Assembly: GCA_022578965.1 (NCBI GenBank)
Contig: MU400795.1
Location: forward strand, 1-41,544
Reading direction: 5' to 3'
Source: Xylaria sp. FL1777
Lineage: Eukaryota; Ascomycota; Sordariomycetes; Xylariales; Xylariaceae
DNA: 41,544 bases
Shown: in pieces, positions 22,501-36,560 of the stretch
How positions within the stretch are numbered: the stretch's first letter is position 1
How the letters are laid out: each line of letters starts with the position of its first letter
Translations under genes and position numbers: made by a program
The notes under the pieces: model-generated
Database searches by the model: none
Told to the model about the DNA's origin: nothing
The model's input: the letters and a program-made list of their open reading frames with translations, nothing else

Positions 22501-24040
22501 AAGCATACGCAATAAAACAGCTATACTAACTAATTTGTCTTTTTTTTTGCTTACTTGATTTTTTTTTTTAGTTTTATTAGCAATAAATCTATTGCTTTAA
22601 GATTTATAAACCTTAAAACATTATGCATTAAAACGCTTAATGTTTTTTTAAAAGCTTACTAAAACTAAAAATTATTAAGTTTTATAACTAACTTAGCAAT
22701 TTTATAAACTAATATGCTTTTATAGTTATAGTTTTTTAAAGTTTATATTTTTTAAAATTGCTATTACTGCTTATGTTATTTTTATTAGTTATAAAAGTTT
22801 TAAAGCAATTTATAATTAAAGCAACTTAAGTAAAACTGCAGCTTTTGCTTAAAAAATATAACGTTAGTTAATTAGCGTTACTATTTTATTTTTTTAGTTT
22901 TAGTGTGCTTTTTTTTATAAGTAATAGCTGCTATTATGTTTTTATTAAAAAAAATAAGCTTAAATGCTATTAAAGCATAAAAAACAAGCTTTAAAAAACA
23001 TTAGTAATTAATAAAAGAATTAGTACTACTTTTTGTATTTTTTTATTATGTTTTTTTGCTTTATTATAACTGCTTAATAATTTTACGTTTTTTGCTACTA
23101 AATAAAGGTGCAAATTATAGCTTTAATAAAATTAGCGCAATTTATAGCAGCTTTTATTTTTTTGTTACAAAAAGCTATTTATATGCTATAATAATAAAAC
23201 GTTTTTTTTTTTTATAAAGTTTTTTTATTATGCTTTAGCTAGCTTAACTTTTTAATAAATATTAGCAGCTTTTTTTTTTTTAGCAAAACTAGCATACTAT
23301 AGTAAGCTTTATTATTATAGCTTTTATTTAGCAAAAACTTTAGTACTTATAAATAAAAAATAATAGCATTATTAAATTAGCTATTATGCTTAGCTTGCTT
23401 ATTTTTATAGCTATAGTTATATAGTTATTAAAAAGCTTTTATGCTTAAAGTTAATTTAGTTAAGCTTAAATAAACGTAAAAATCTAATAATGCGTTTTTA
23501 TTATATAGCTGCTATAAAGCAATCTTAATAGCATAGCTTTTAATAGTTCTTTAGCTTTATTAAAAAAAAAAGCTAAAAAAGCTACTATATTTAATACTAC
23601 TTTAAATTATAAGCTTGCTATATAAATAATAAAAAACTGCTAGCATTATATATTTTTTTGTTATAAGTTTACAAAAATTATAATACTACGCTTTAGTTAT
23701 TTTTTAAATTGTAGGTTTTTTTATTTGTAGTAACTGCAGTAATACTACTGCATTATAATAGCTTAGCAAGCTATATAGCAGCACTTTTAATATGCTAGCT
23801 TATTAAAAACTAGGTTTTTTAAATATAAAATAAAAGCTAAAATTAGTAATAAAAATATAAATATAATAAAGTTGTTTTATATATAAAAAAAAACAAGTTA
23901 TTAATATATAGTATTTAAGATTTAGTGTTGCTTTTTAAGTTTTAAGTTTTAGTAAGCATAGCTTTTTAAATGTGCTATGATTTTTTGCTTAAAAATAGCA
24001 TAGCAATACGTTTAATAAATTGCTACTTAGTATAAAGCTA
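22501..24040. other. Single-copy stretch between unit 1 and unit 2
   Basis: About 1.5 kb seen only once here. It is T-rich on the plus strand with many GCT/GCA trinucleotides, somewhat like 10,690-11,760. No gene, motif or tandem repeat is apparent. Since window positions 1-50 already match 24,041-24,090, this stretch may be part of the unit whose first copy lies left of the window, or an insertion between units. Confidence 0.5.
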
Positions 24041-25690
24041 AAAAAACAAAAAGTTTATAACTAACATTTTTTATAGTATTGTTTTTTTTTGTTTTTTTTT
24101 TGTTTTTTTTTTCTTTTTTTTTTAAAGCAATAGCAATAATAAAATATAGTAATATAATATATAATATATACTATACTACTTATATAAGCAAAAAAAAAAA
24201 AAAACACTACTTATTTTCTTTTTGATTTTTATAAGGTTGCTTTTTTTTTTTATAGCTTTTTTTTCTTTTTTTAGTTAAAGTTTTGCTTTTTTTTAACTTT
24301 TATAGCATAAAAGCTAAATAACTAAGTAATTTAACGTTAAATTGTATAAGCTTATTTAGCTTTTTATAGTTTTATATTTTTATAAAAAGCGTAATATAAT
24401 GTTTATATTGTAGCTTATACTGCTTTTTTTTTAAAGCAAAGCTTAGTAATGTTTTTTTAATTTTTAACTAGCTAAAAAAAAAACAAAGCAAAAAACGCAT
24501 AGCTAACAATTATTTCGTTTTTATTAGGTTTTAGCTTATAAAGTTTACTTTGTTTTTTTAGTACATATATTATAAAAAAATAAAGCAATAAGCTATTTAT
24601 AATACGTTTTATTTTGCGTATTAAGTTTTTTGTTTTTATGGCTTTTTTAGCTTGCTTTTATATTTTAGTTTTTTTAGTTTTTTTCTGTTTTTTTTTTCTT
24701 TTTTCTTTTTTTTGCCTTTATTTTAAAGCAAAGCGTTATAACAAAAGCAAAGCAACCTTTGCATATAAATATAACAATGCAATACAACATAGTTTGTTTA
24801 TAGCTTATATTATGCTTTAAACTTATATATTGTAATAAGTACTACGTAATAAATAAAATACGCGTTGTTTTTTTTTTGTTTTTGTGCTATTATAACGTTA
24901 TTAAAACCTAAGGATTTTCTTTTAGTTTTATACTTTAAAAACAAGCTAGTTTTAAGCTTTAAACAAATAATTATTTAGTAAAAAAAGCATCGTAGTTTAC
25001 TAGCGTGCCTAAAATTCAAAAGAATTTGCTAATATATATATATATATTATATTTAGAAAAAAAATGCTTTTATTGTAGCATTATAAACAAATAGCACATA
25101 GTATAGTTTGCTTAATATAGCACAAAAAATAAAAAAGAAATTAAAACTACACGTTTTTTTAGTAGTAAATTACTTTTTTTAGTGTTTTAATTTAATATAT
25201 AAAACGCTTAAAACTTAGCTATACTTTTTTTTTTGTTTTATATTTATTTAGCTTTTTAATTTAGGTTACCTTTTAGTTAAAATTATTACTAAGCTTATTT
25301 TAATAAAGCTTTTTTTACTGCTATTTTAGCATTATTTACTTTAATAACTATATTTTTTAGTTTGCTTTGCTATATTTAATAAACTATATTAGCTTATATT
25401 TTTGCTTTTTTTAAGCTAGCAAGTTTAGTTTTTTTTATATATAGTAATATTAATTTATTTAATAGCTAATATAATTAAGCATTTTTTATACGTTTAAAGT
25501 AGTTTTTATAAAAAAGTTATTTTTAAAATAATAACTGCAATAAAAAAGCTTTGCTTTAGTTTTATTTTTATTGTTTTTAATAATAAATAAACATATATTT
25601 TATTGTATATTTTAAAAACATATTAATATACTATTTATAAATTTATATAAAGTAAGCACTTTAGCATATTAAATTATTATTAATGTTTTT

Positions 25691-26060
25691 TTTATTTATT
25701 TTGTAATACTTTAGCGTATTAAAGCATTATTGCTGTTTGTTTTATTTATTTTGTAATACTTGAACATATTAAAGCATTATTGCTGTTTGTTTTATTTATT
25801 CCGTAGTACTTTAGCATATTAAGGCATTATTGCTGTTTGTTTTATTTATTTTGTAATATTTTAGCATATTAAGGCATTATTGCTGTTTGTTTTATTTGTT
25901 TTATAGCACTTTGGTTTAACAAAGCATTATAAGTGTTTATTTTATTTGTTTTGTAATACTTTAGCTTAGCAAAGCATTATAAATGTTTGTTTTATTTGTT
26001 TTATAGCACTTTAGCTTAGTAAAAAATTAATAAAAATTGTTTTATTTGTTTTATAAAAAC
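25691..26060 (+). repeat. 50-bp minisatellite, about 7 units
   Basis: TTTATTTATT or TTTATTTGTT recurs at 25,691, 25,741, 25,791, 25,841, 25,891, 25,941, 25,991 and 26,041, an exact 50-base register. It is two units longer than in copy 1. The middle units share GGCATTATTGCTG, which is absent from copy 1, as if expanded locally after the large duplication. Confidence 0.9.
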
Positions 26061-26589
26061 GCTATTACTTTTTATACTGTTTTTGCGTTTTTTTTTAAGC
26101 TAAACTATTATATTAAAAATTATGTTAGTTATGCTATACGCGTTAAAAAAAGAATTAAGCATAAAAAAACATTAATTTAAAACAAAAAAAAAAAACAATT
26201 AAAACAGCTGTTTATATTAGTATAATAAACAAACAAATCGCAAATAATTAATAAACATTTTAAGGTTTTTAGCAATATAAAAGCGCTACGTTTGCTGCTT
26301 TGTTTTTTAAGTTTATATTTAGTGTTTTTGATTTGCTAAGTATTAACGCTTTTAAGCTTTTATTTAGTGCTTTTTATTAGCTAAGTATTAGCGCTTTTAA
26401 GATTTTCTTTGTTTATTTTTGTATGTTTTTAAATATTGTTTTTTTATAACAATTTAAATAATTTTTTTACTTAAAGAAAAATAGCTAAAAACAAGTTATT
26501 TTTATATTAAGTTTATTACTATGCTTTAATAAGTACTTATAGCATTTTTTTTAAGCACAAAAATATATTTAATGCTTGCAAAGCAAAGT

Positions 26590-27190
26590 TATTTAGTCTA
26601 TATTATTATTTAAAAACATTATAATAATTATAGCTTTTAAAAATATTTTGTTTTTATATTAGTAACGTTTAAAAGTAATAAATATTAAAAATAATTATAA
26701 TAATACAAAAGAACAAAACATTGCTAATAATAAGCTTATAAAGCAAAGTATTTTAGCTTAGTTTATGTTATTATTTAAAAAATTTATTATAATTATAGTT
26801 TTTAAAAATATTTTGTTTATATATTAGCAATGTTTAAAAGCAATTAATAGTAAAAATAATTATAATAATATAAAAAAACAAAACGTTACTAATAAAAAGC
26901 TTACAAAGCAAAGTACTTTAGCTTAATTTATGTTATTATTTAAGAAGTTTATAATAATTGCGGTTTTTAGGAATATTTTGTTTATATATTAGTAACGTTT
27001 TAAAATAATAGCTAGTAAAAAAAAAAAAAAACAATAATATAAAAAAACAAAACTAATTTACGTTATTATTTAAGAAGTTTATTATAATTACGGTTTTTAG
27101 TAATGTTTTGTTTATATATTAATAACGTTTAAAAGCAATGAACAAAAAAAAAAAAAGAAAACAATAATATAAAAAAATAAAACATTACTA
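26590..27190 (+). repeat. 165-bp tandem repeat, 4 units (copy 2)
   Basis: Counterpart of 2,735-3,340 with the same number of units and the same shortened last step. Units start near 26,594, 26,759, 26,924 and 27,055. Confidence 0.8.
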
Positions 27191-27249
27191 GTAAAAAGCT
27201 ATGCTACAGCAATACAAATTTTTTTTTCTTTTTTGTAATTTATATAAAA

Positions 27250-27525
27250 AAAAAATAAATTATTATTATTAAGTTTACTATAAGCTAGCTTTAATTAATT
27301 TACTTTTATATTAATTATTAACTAAGTTTTTTAAGCAAAAAATATTTAGTTAATAGTTAATAAAAAAGCAAATTAAGTAAAACTAGCTTATAGTAAACTT
27401 AATAATAATAATTCATTTTTTTTTTACATTTTATTAAAAGCTATAGATTTGCTTTTTTATAAACAATAAAGTTTTTTAAGTAAAAAATGCTTAGTTAATA
27501 TTTTATAAAGAAGCAAATTTATAGC
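27250..27525. repeat. Pair of hairpins (copy 2)
   Basis: Counterparts of 3,388-3,566 and 3,575-3,675. AAGTTTACTATAAGCTAGCTT on the left pairs with AACTAGCTTATAGTAAACTT on the right. The pairing survives although both arms have gained transitions. Confidence 0.8.
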
Positions 27526-30500
27526 AAAGCAAAGTAAAACGTAATAAAAAAAAAACAAAAGAAACAGCTAATGTACTTTATATAAAGTGCGCAAAAAAAG
27601 TACTTATGCTTTTTATAGCGCTACGTTTATAAATTATATGCATAAAAACAAAAAGAAAAATATATATATTTTATATTAAATATTTATATAAACTATTTAT
27701 ATTTATTATTATATTATGTTTTTGTAGTATTTACTTAAGTACTTAAATACTTATAAAAAAAAGAAAAAAATAACAAATATGCTTTTATTTACGTTTAAAA
27801 TAAAGCTGCTTTTTAAGTTGCTATAGTAATACATTTATATGTTTTATATATTTAAAAAAAAAAAAACAACTAATGCATTTTTAATAGCGTACGTAATAAA
27901 ATAGCTTTTGTTTTTTATAGCAACATGTTTTTTTATGTATTATATATATAAAAAAAAAAATAGCTAATATATTTTTTTAATAGCATATTTAATAAAGTTG
28001 TTTAAGCTTATTGCTGCTATACGTTTTTATATTATAAATTTATTGCTGCTTAAAACAAATAAAAAAGCTTTTTATATATAAGCTTTGCTTTAAAACCTTA
28101 TAAAATATATTTTTTTTGTTTTTTTATATAATAAATAGCTTAAATAATACGTATTGCTTTTTAACTTTTCGGAAATTATTTTTTGTTTTTTTATACGCAA
28201 ATAGCTTTAATAATACATGTTGCTTTTTAATTTTTTTAAACTTATTGTTTGTTTTTTTATAAGTAAATAGCTTAAATTACTACGCGTTATTTTTTAATTC
28301 TTTTTAATATGTTTTTTATTGCAGCTAAAAGCTTTTTTATATTATAAATATAAAGCATGTTTTCTTTTTTTTAGTTAAATTTAATATATAAAACAAAAAG
28401 AAAACCTTAAAAAAGCAATAAAAAATAATTAAATATAAGATATATTATAGCTTAAAAGCTTTTAAGTAAAAAAAAAGTAAAAGAAAGTTTAGTTTATTAC
28501 TATAGCTAAAAAAAAATTAGCTTTGCTTTACTATTTAAACATGTAGTTAAAAGAAAAAAAAAAAACAATTAAGCTTATAAAACAGCTTATAATATATAGT
28601 TTTTTTAAAAAAAAGAGCTTTTAAATAAAAATAGCGTATATATATAAAAATGCATTAAAAAATAAGTACATATATATAATTATAATTTATAACTATGTTT
28701 TTTACTAGCATTAATAAAAAAGTATAACGTAAATAAAAAGCAAAACGTATATTTGCTATAAGTGCTGCTAATTATATATAAATCAAAAAAAAAGCTAGAT
28801 TTTTTTGTTATAATTTCTAGTTAGTTAAATAGTAAAACAATTTAAAGTTAGCGTTATAATGCATTATTAAGACTTTTTTTATGCAAAAAAAAAGCAAAAG
28901 TATAAAAGTAATAATTGTTTTGTAAACTTTTTTGCTTTAAAATTTATTATTAAAGCATACGTACTTTATAGTTTTAATGCATTAAAAAAACATAAGAAAC
29001 AAAATAGTAAAAAAAGAATAGCAAAAAAATATATATTAAAAAAGGAAAAAAAAAAAATAAACAAAAATAAAATAAAATAAAAAAACAAAGCATAATTATG
29101 CTATAACTATAACAAGTTTAAAAGCAAAAAAAAAAAAAAAGCTAAAAATGTTTTATTATTTATATATATAAGTTATTAAAAACTAAAAATTATATGTTTA
29201 CTTAAATAATATGCTAATAGATTTATTATTATAAGTAATATAAAAAAGCAATTATTTTTTTTTTTAAAAGTAAATATAAATTAACTTTTTGTACTTATGT
29301 TTGCTTTTATAAAGAATTTTGTAAGCATAAAAAAACTATAAAAAAAGTTTTTGCTATTACGTTTTGCATGTTATAGTTTTGTTTAAAAGCTTTTTTTATG
29401 CTTTAGTTACATTTAAAAAGACATTTTATAGCAGTATTTTGCGCAAAAAGTTCTTTTAACATAGTTAAATTTCTATATTTTCTTTATTTTATATTCTTTT
29501 TATTTTATATATTTTTTTTATTTTATATATTTTTTTTATTTTATATATTTTTTCTATTTTATATTTTTTTTATTTATTATTTTTTCTATTGATTTATTTA
29601 TTTATTATATTTTTTATTTCTTTTTATTTTTAAGTATTTTAATCTTTTATTTTTTTTCTTTTATATTTTTTTTCTTTTTTTTTTTTTGTTATATTCTTTG
29701 TTTATTTTAATATAGTTTTTATAATTCCGACTTTTATACAAATTTTAAAATACAATTAAAAATAATAATAATAAAGCTAATATTGCAGCTTTTTATACTT
29801 AAGGAAAAATTTACTAAAACTTACGTTTATAACTTTTTTTAAGTGCTAGCACTTTTTTTGCTAGGATTTTATAATAATAAAAACTATTTTTATAAAAGAC
29901 TAGCTACTTAGTAACATTTTTTCTTTTATATAAAAAAGCAAACATTTTTTTTATTAGTGCTATAATAGCTAACTTAATATATGTAAAAACTTTTTATTTT
30001 TATTAAATTTTTTGCTTAGCTTTATAAAAAATGCTAAAAAAGCAAGTAATTAATAAGTAGCTTATTTTTTATGCAGTTTTATATAGCATACTACTAATTT
30101 ATTACATATAAAAGCTAAGTGTTTAAAACTTAAATATAGCTTAATTAGCTATAGCTTAATTAGCTATAGCAAACAATTATATAAAGTTTTATATTAGCTT
30201 TTAAATAGTAGCTTTAATTATTAGTGCTATAAATAATAAAACAGCAAAAAAATGCAAAACTTTAATGCGGCTTAATTAACTATAGCTTAATTAGCTGTAA
30301 TAAATAACTATAAGAAGTTTTGCATTAGTTTTTAAAAAATAGCATTAGTTATTAAAGCTATAAATAATAAAACAGCAAAATTCTTATTTAGCAATTCTTT
30401 TAAAAGGCAACTTAAATAAAATAAAACATATTTAGCAATAAGCTTTATTTGTTTTAAAACAAAAGAACATTAGCTTTTAAATAGTACTTTTAATTATAAG

Positions 30501-32899
30501 TACAGTAAATAATAAAACAGCAAAATCTTTACTTAGTAATTCTTTTAAAAAGTAATTTAAATAAAATAAAATATACTTAGTAGTAAGCTTTATTTGTTTT
30601 AAAATAAAAAAGCATTAGCTTTTAAATAATAGCTTTAATTATTAGCGCTATAAATAATAAAACAGCAAAAAATATTTAAAACTTAAATGCAGCTTAATTA
30701 GCTATAACAAATAACTATATAAAGTTTTGCATTAGTTTTTAAATAATAGCTTTAATTATTAGTGCAATAAATAATAAAACAGTAAAATTTTTACTTAATA
30801 ATTTTTTTAAAAAGCAACCTAAATAAAATAAAACATATTTAGCAGTAAGCTTTATTTGTTTTAAAACAAATAATATATTAATTATTAAAGCTTTTTATAG
30901 TTTTGTTTTAAAAAGCAAAGATTTTTGTATTTTAAGCTACTAAAAAAAAGTTAAAAAAAACTAAGCAATTTTTCTAGTTTATGTTTTAAAGCTAAAATTA
31001 TAAGCTACTACTAAAAAGTTAAAAAAAACTAAAGTTTTAGTTTTAAAGCTAAAATTTTAAGCTACTGCTAAAAAATTAATAAAACTTAAGCAATTTTTTT
31101 AGTTTTAATTTTAAAGTTAAAATTTTAAGCTATTATTAAAAAGTTGCTAAAAACTAAAGTTTTAGTTAAAAAGCAAAAATTATTATATTTTTAAGTTATA
31201 TTTTAAAAGCAAATATTTTTATATTTTAAACTATTGCTAAAAAGTAAAAAATACTTAAGGAATTTTTTCCGTTTTATTTTTAAAACTAAAAATTTTTGCG
31301 TTTTAAATTATAGCAAACTTGCTAAATATTTTTTGCTATTTTTATATATATTATACTATAAAATACTAAACCTATACTACGTAAAACAAAAACTATTAAA
31401 AACAGTTTTACGTATTAAGAAAAAAAGCTATTTTGCTTTTATAAATCGGAAATTTTTTTTAAGCTACTATAAAAAACTAAACAAAAACTAAGCAATTTTT
31501 CTAGTTTTAGATTTTAAAACAAAAAATATTTTTGCTTTTAAATTTAATGCAATAATAGTTTTATTTAAAAGCTAGCTTTATAATATAAGCTATAGCAGCA
31601 AAACTAATATACTAACTAAAGTAGTTACGTTATATTTAACTTAGTTATTTTGCTGCTATTTTAAAAAGCTAAATTTAACGCTTAATAAAAAAACATTACA
31701 AAATCTTAAAAAACTAATAATTAATATATAAACAGAAATAATAGCAATAAAACTAATAAGCTAATAAAAGTAAAGCAAAATAATTTTATGTGTTTTTTAA
31801 TGCTTTTATGCTGCTTTATATTAGTATTATGCTATTTTATGCTAGTTTAAAAGCTTTTTTTGTTTATTTATAAGATTTTTTGTATTTTAAAAGCAGTAAA
31901 AAATAATAATTGGCTTTTTTTGCAAAAAAGTATATATAAAGTTTTTAAATATAGTAATTTGCTTTATATAACAACTTTTTGCTTTGCTTTAAGATTTTTT
32001 TAATAAGGTTTTTATACTTATAATACGTATAATATAAACAAAAATTACGTAATAAAATAAAAGCTTAATAAAGTTAAAAGAAAAAAACCTTAGTAAAAAA
32101 AATCAGTAAATAATATAAAAAATATAAAACAAAAAATTATATATTTTACTAATTATATATTTTAAGCATTATATAAATATATAAAAAAATAGCATAGCTA
32201 ATATAGCAATAGTTATTAATATATTAATAAAAGTAGTTATAATATATAATAAAAGTAATTATAGCTAGTTAGCAATAATAGCTAATAATTTAACAAAAGA
32301 AATTATAGCATTTTTAATATGCTAATAAAAGCAAGCATAATATATAGCGTGCTAATAAAAGCAAAATAGCTATATTTTATATAAAAAAGCAAAAACTTTT
32401 TACTAAGTATAAATTTATAAAAAAAAGCTTGCTGCTTTTAAAAGCTATATTAATTATTATAGCGTTTAAAACATTTTTTTTATAAAGCTAAGCTTAGTAC
32501 TTTTATTATAACAAGCAATACATTTTTGCATTTTTTTTAGCTGTTAAAAAAAAGCAGAACATTATAGCTAGCAATACAAACAATATATAAACTAACGCTT
32601 TTTTTGCTAAGGCTTTGTTTTTTTAAGCCTTTAAGCTTATTTTTCCTGTTTAAATAAGCAAAAGTTTAAACATATGCTAAGCAAACGTTAAAAAAAATAA
32701 TATTATTAACTTTAAGCTTTTTGTTTTTAAGCAAACCTAAAAAACAGCAAAATATTATATAAAAGTAAATATTAGCTTAATAAAACTATACGCTAAATAT
32801 GCTTACATAAACTACAATTGTTTTTTTAAATATTTATATCTTTTTTAAAAAGTATACTAGTAAACTTTTATAAAACTAAACGTACTAAAATAATTAAAA

Positions 32900-33400
32900 T
32901 AAAGAAATATTATGTTTAAAGTAAATATAAAAAGCAATAATATGCTTACTATATGCTATAAAGATTATAATAAATAAAAAAGCTATATATATTTTTAGCT
33001 ATATATATATGCTATATATGTATGTTATATTGCTTTTATAACTAATAAATCTTTTTATTGCTGTTTTTAATGCAATATAAATAAAATTATACTTTATATA
33101 AAAAATTTAATACTATATAAGTTATGTTTTATAAATAATAATATAGCGCAAACTTTTTAAATAAAAAACAAACAATACTATAAAAAACTTAAAAAAAAAA
33201 GCAATGCTATATAAAGAATTAATAGTTAGCAATAATGCTATATAAGCTATTTAAAGCAATACTACATAAGTTTTTAAAAAAACAAATATTATTAAAGTAG
33301 TAATAATTTAAATTACTTTAGGTTATTTTTTTAGCATATTAAGTTTTTTCTAAAAATAATATTACTTTATATTGGTTTTTATATACTTAAAAATAAGCTA
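32900..33400 (+). repeat. Segment D, copy 2, with short satellite
   Basis: This matches the two ends of 9,240-10,580 (AGCTATATATATTTTTAGCT at about 32,981; TTTAAATTACTTTAGGTTATTTTTTTAGC at about 33,309) but has only about 150-200 bases of the satellite. It is present in both insertions although they lie at different sites, so it may be part of one element family inserted twice. Confidence 0.65.
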
Positions 33401-34439
33401 AAATATAATTATTATATAGTTTTAAATATTTTATTTTTAGTAGCTTTTATTAGTTTTGCTTTAGTTTTAAGTTTTATTATAATTACTTATAATTATTAAA
33501 ATTATAGCTACTGTTTGTTTTTAGCTTTATATTATTTATAACTTTTATTTTGTTTTTTTTTATTAGTTTTATTGCTATTAGTTAGCTTTTTTGCTAGCTT
33601 ATGTTATATAATTAGCTTTATATTTAGCTTTTTACATAATACTATATATTTTATAAAGATTTTCTTTATTAACGTGCTTATTTTATATAGCAACTTAAAT
33701 GCTAGTACTAAGCTATTAGCTTTTAAGTTTTTTAGTTTAAGCTACGTTAATAAATTAACAAAAAAAAATAGCAGTTTTATAGCATTAAAAAATATGCTAA
33801 AGCAAAATATACGCAGTTAAAAAAACATAATAAATTATTTAGTAAGTATATAAAAAAGCTATTTAAAAAATATATGTAAAGAACTTTTGCTGCAATAATT
33901 AAATAAATATTAAAGCTTAGTATTAAAATTAAAGTAAAAAGCATTACGTTTTTATTATATAAATGTTATAACATATTAATATATATTATAGCATGTTTAT
34001 ATAGCAGCATTACAAACTTAATTAAGTAACTATAATAAGTATATTAATATAATAACTATTAAAGCTTTTTTAAATAAATAATTTATGTTATTATATAATA
34101 GCTTTTTTTTTATTATGTTATAGCGTAATAGCTTTAAATAGCTATACTTAAAACTAAAGAAATTTAACTGCTTAATAATATGCTTAAATAATTAAACATA
34201 AAAAAACTTAGTTTTTTTAAAGTTTAATGTAATAAAAATATAAAAGCTAATATATGCTTAATAATAATTAAACTAGTTGTTAAAAAATAAGCATATAATA
34301 TTTTTATTAGTAAATATAATAAGCTAAGCTTTTTAAATCTTGTAATATTAAAAAGCAAAGCTTTTGCTTAATTAATTAACATAGTTATTTAAAGCGCTAA
34401 ATATTAATGCTATATATATAAACTAGTTTTAACGTTTAT
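33401..34439. other. Left part of insertion 2 before the pol ghost
   Basis: About 1 kb of A/T-rich sequence. If the downstream pol call is right, a gag ghost would be expected here, but I cannot read one. An open 82-codon frame at 33,572-33,820 (Phe/Leu/Ile-rich start, Lys/Asn/Ser-rich end) has no recognisable domain and no counterpart to test it against. Confidence 0.35.
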
Positions 34440-36560
34440 TTATATTATAATTGCTAAAGTTATAAGTTTTTGTTTTTAGTTTTTGCTATTATATAAAAGC
34501 AAAAAGTAAAAAGTTAGCGTTATTAAATAGCGCTGTTTTATTTGCTTAAAGGCTTTTAACTTTAGTTTTGCTTAAAGCAACAAAAACCTAAAAATAAATG
34601 CAATAAACGTTAAATAAGCTAAAAAGTTAAAAATAGTTTTATATATAGTTTAGCTAGCTTTTATATAAAATATTGCATTATTTTTAATAAAAAAGCTTAA
34701 GCTTTTTAAAATATAACTTATAAGCTTTAAAAAACTTTAAATTATATATATAAGCAATTAATTATAATATAAGCTTAAAAGTTTTGCTATATAATAGCTA
34801 TGCTTTATAATATTTAATAAAAATAGTAGTATAATTAATAATAGTTTAAAAGTTTTTTAGTAGCGTTATTTTAAATTGCTTAATTATATTAAATATATTT
34901 TGTGTTATATTTTATTAAGTTATTTTTAATTAATTTTAACGCTTAAAAAAAAATAAAAAAAGCTACTTTAAAGCATAATTTATAAATTAAAAAATATGCT
35001 ACTTAAATATATTATTTAATACTTATAGCATGTTATACTTTTGTATTACGTTTTTAAAGCTAAGCTTTTATAATAGCTTTTTAAACTTGTTAGCTATACA
35101 ATAATTTTAAATAGTATACTATAGCTATAATATTTAAAAAAAAACATTATTAATGCAAGTTTGCTTAAAAAAAATAAGCAATATTTAGTTAATAAATATA
35201 TGTTTAATATATTTAGTAGTAGTAAACTGCTTTAATAGTGCATTATTATTAAGCAATATAAATATTATTAGCTTTTTAATAGGCTTAATAAAACAAATAG
35301 CATAAACAAGCAAAAGATTATTTAGCTAGCATATTAAAACTAAAAAAAAAAAGTTATAAATAATAAAATTAAGTAATAAAAATAAGCAAGTAGTTTATTA
35401 AAAAAGCAGTTTATAAAAGTTTATAGTTATTATAATATAAAACTAAAGTATATAATATTTATAATATATATTATAATAAAGCAGCATAAAGGCATTAAAT
35501 AACATAAATAATATATAATATAGCTAACTTTTATAAAACTAAAAAGCATTAAAAAAAAAAAAAAGATTAAATAGCATTGCTTTTTATATTAATAAGTAAG
35601 CTTTATTTTAATAGTATTGTTTTAATAAATTTAAGCTAAAAAATAGTAGTTTAAACTATAATAAATCAAAAAAATAAAATCTTTTTATAAATATTTATAT
35701 ATATTACTTATAAAAATTATATAATTTAATTTAATATAAAGCTACTTTTTTAACTTAAAAGCTAACTAATATAGTTTTTATTATTTTTAGCTTTTTTATA
35801 TTTTAAAATAAGTATTGCAAATAAAAAGTTTAATAATATTTTTAAAATAAGCTATTATTATTATGCGCTTTTTTAGTTAAACATATTAATTTATAAAGCA
35901 AAATATATAAAAATATTATATTATTAATTAAATAAAAAGGTTTAATAATATAAAGCACGTTTTAAAAAATAAAGTTAATTTATATAGCATTAAAATAAAA
36001 GTATTACTAGTTTATTATTAAAAGATAGTTTATATAAAATTTTTATAAAGCACTTTTTATTAAATAGTTTATAGTTATATTTTTAATATTATATTTTTAT
36101 AAAAAAAAAAATAAAGCTAATAAAATAACTAAACAAATATTAATTATATAAAGTTTTAAAGTAGTTTTAAAATAGTTTTATATATTTATATAAAATAGCA
36201 TACTATAATTAAATATACTAAAAAAAGCTAAAGTTTTTTATTAAAGCTTGCTAAATGTTTATTTTTGCTTTAGCTTAAGCAAAACTAATAAAGTACTAAG
36301 TAATAATTATAAATAAACAAAAAGCATGCAAAGCAAATAGCATATAGTTCTTTATAAACTATTTTTGTATTTTAAATAGCAAATAAATAATTTAATGTTT
36401 AAAAATTAAAAAAAATTAAAAAAAAATAAAATAAATAGTATTATTAAAACTATATTTAAAAAAGCTAAGCTATAAATTTTAAGTTTTATAAGGTTTTACT
36501 AAGTTAAAAATGTAGTATAAATTTTAAAAAAAAGTAAATTAAAAAAAAAATAAATAACTT
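34440..36560 (+). pseudogene. Probable Ty1/copia-type pol remnant (protease-integrase)
   Basis: One plus-strand frame, shifting once at about 36,000-36,100, gives text ordered like copia Pol. RCFICLKAFNFSFA (about 34,531-34,572) could be a worn zinc-knuckle area. LLYYVFKAKLLQQLFKL (about 35,038-35,088) resembles the 'VLYvP.lkaNLLS..kL' segment after the protease. QHKGIK (35,482-35,499) and HCFLYQQ (35,575-35,595) resemble the His and Cys pairs of the integrase zinc domain ('C..Cq..K'). SYFFNLKANQYSFYY (35,740-35,784) resembles 'YFl.ltDd.tRy.wvy' of the catalytic core. FIQNSILQLNILKKAKVF (about 36,185-36,238) and LSKTNKVL (about 36,279-36,299) resemble 'arami.ds.LP..lWPea' and 'NRtPTkvL'. Stops replace Gln/Trp. 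I could not follow a reverse transcriptase after 36,560. The match is weaker than for the pogo ghosts. Confidence 0.45.

Larger units (their letters stand above)
24041..32010 (+). repeat. Block A, copy 2
   Basis: Same order and orientation as 1-8,280, including the 50-bp, 165-bp, 94-bp, 66-bp and roughly 135-bp arrays and both hairpins. It has one unit of the 80-bp sequence that is doubled in copy 1, and a shorter T tract at its left end. Homology stops at about 32,010, after TTTAATAAGGTTTTTATA, where insertion 2 starts. Short open frames here (for example 24,614-24,820 and 31,234-31,491) are not kept in copy 1 and are not genes. Confidence 0.9.

Noticed and set aside
31234..31491. Basic 85-residue protein
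   Set aside because: The homologous region of copy 1 (about 7,505-7,750) is broken by stop codons, so the frame is not under selection.
33572..33820. Possible 82-residue small protein in insertion 2
   Set aside because: There is no recognisable domain, and low-complexity Leu/Phe/Lys/Asn text is expected by chance. It lies inside a dead element.
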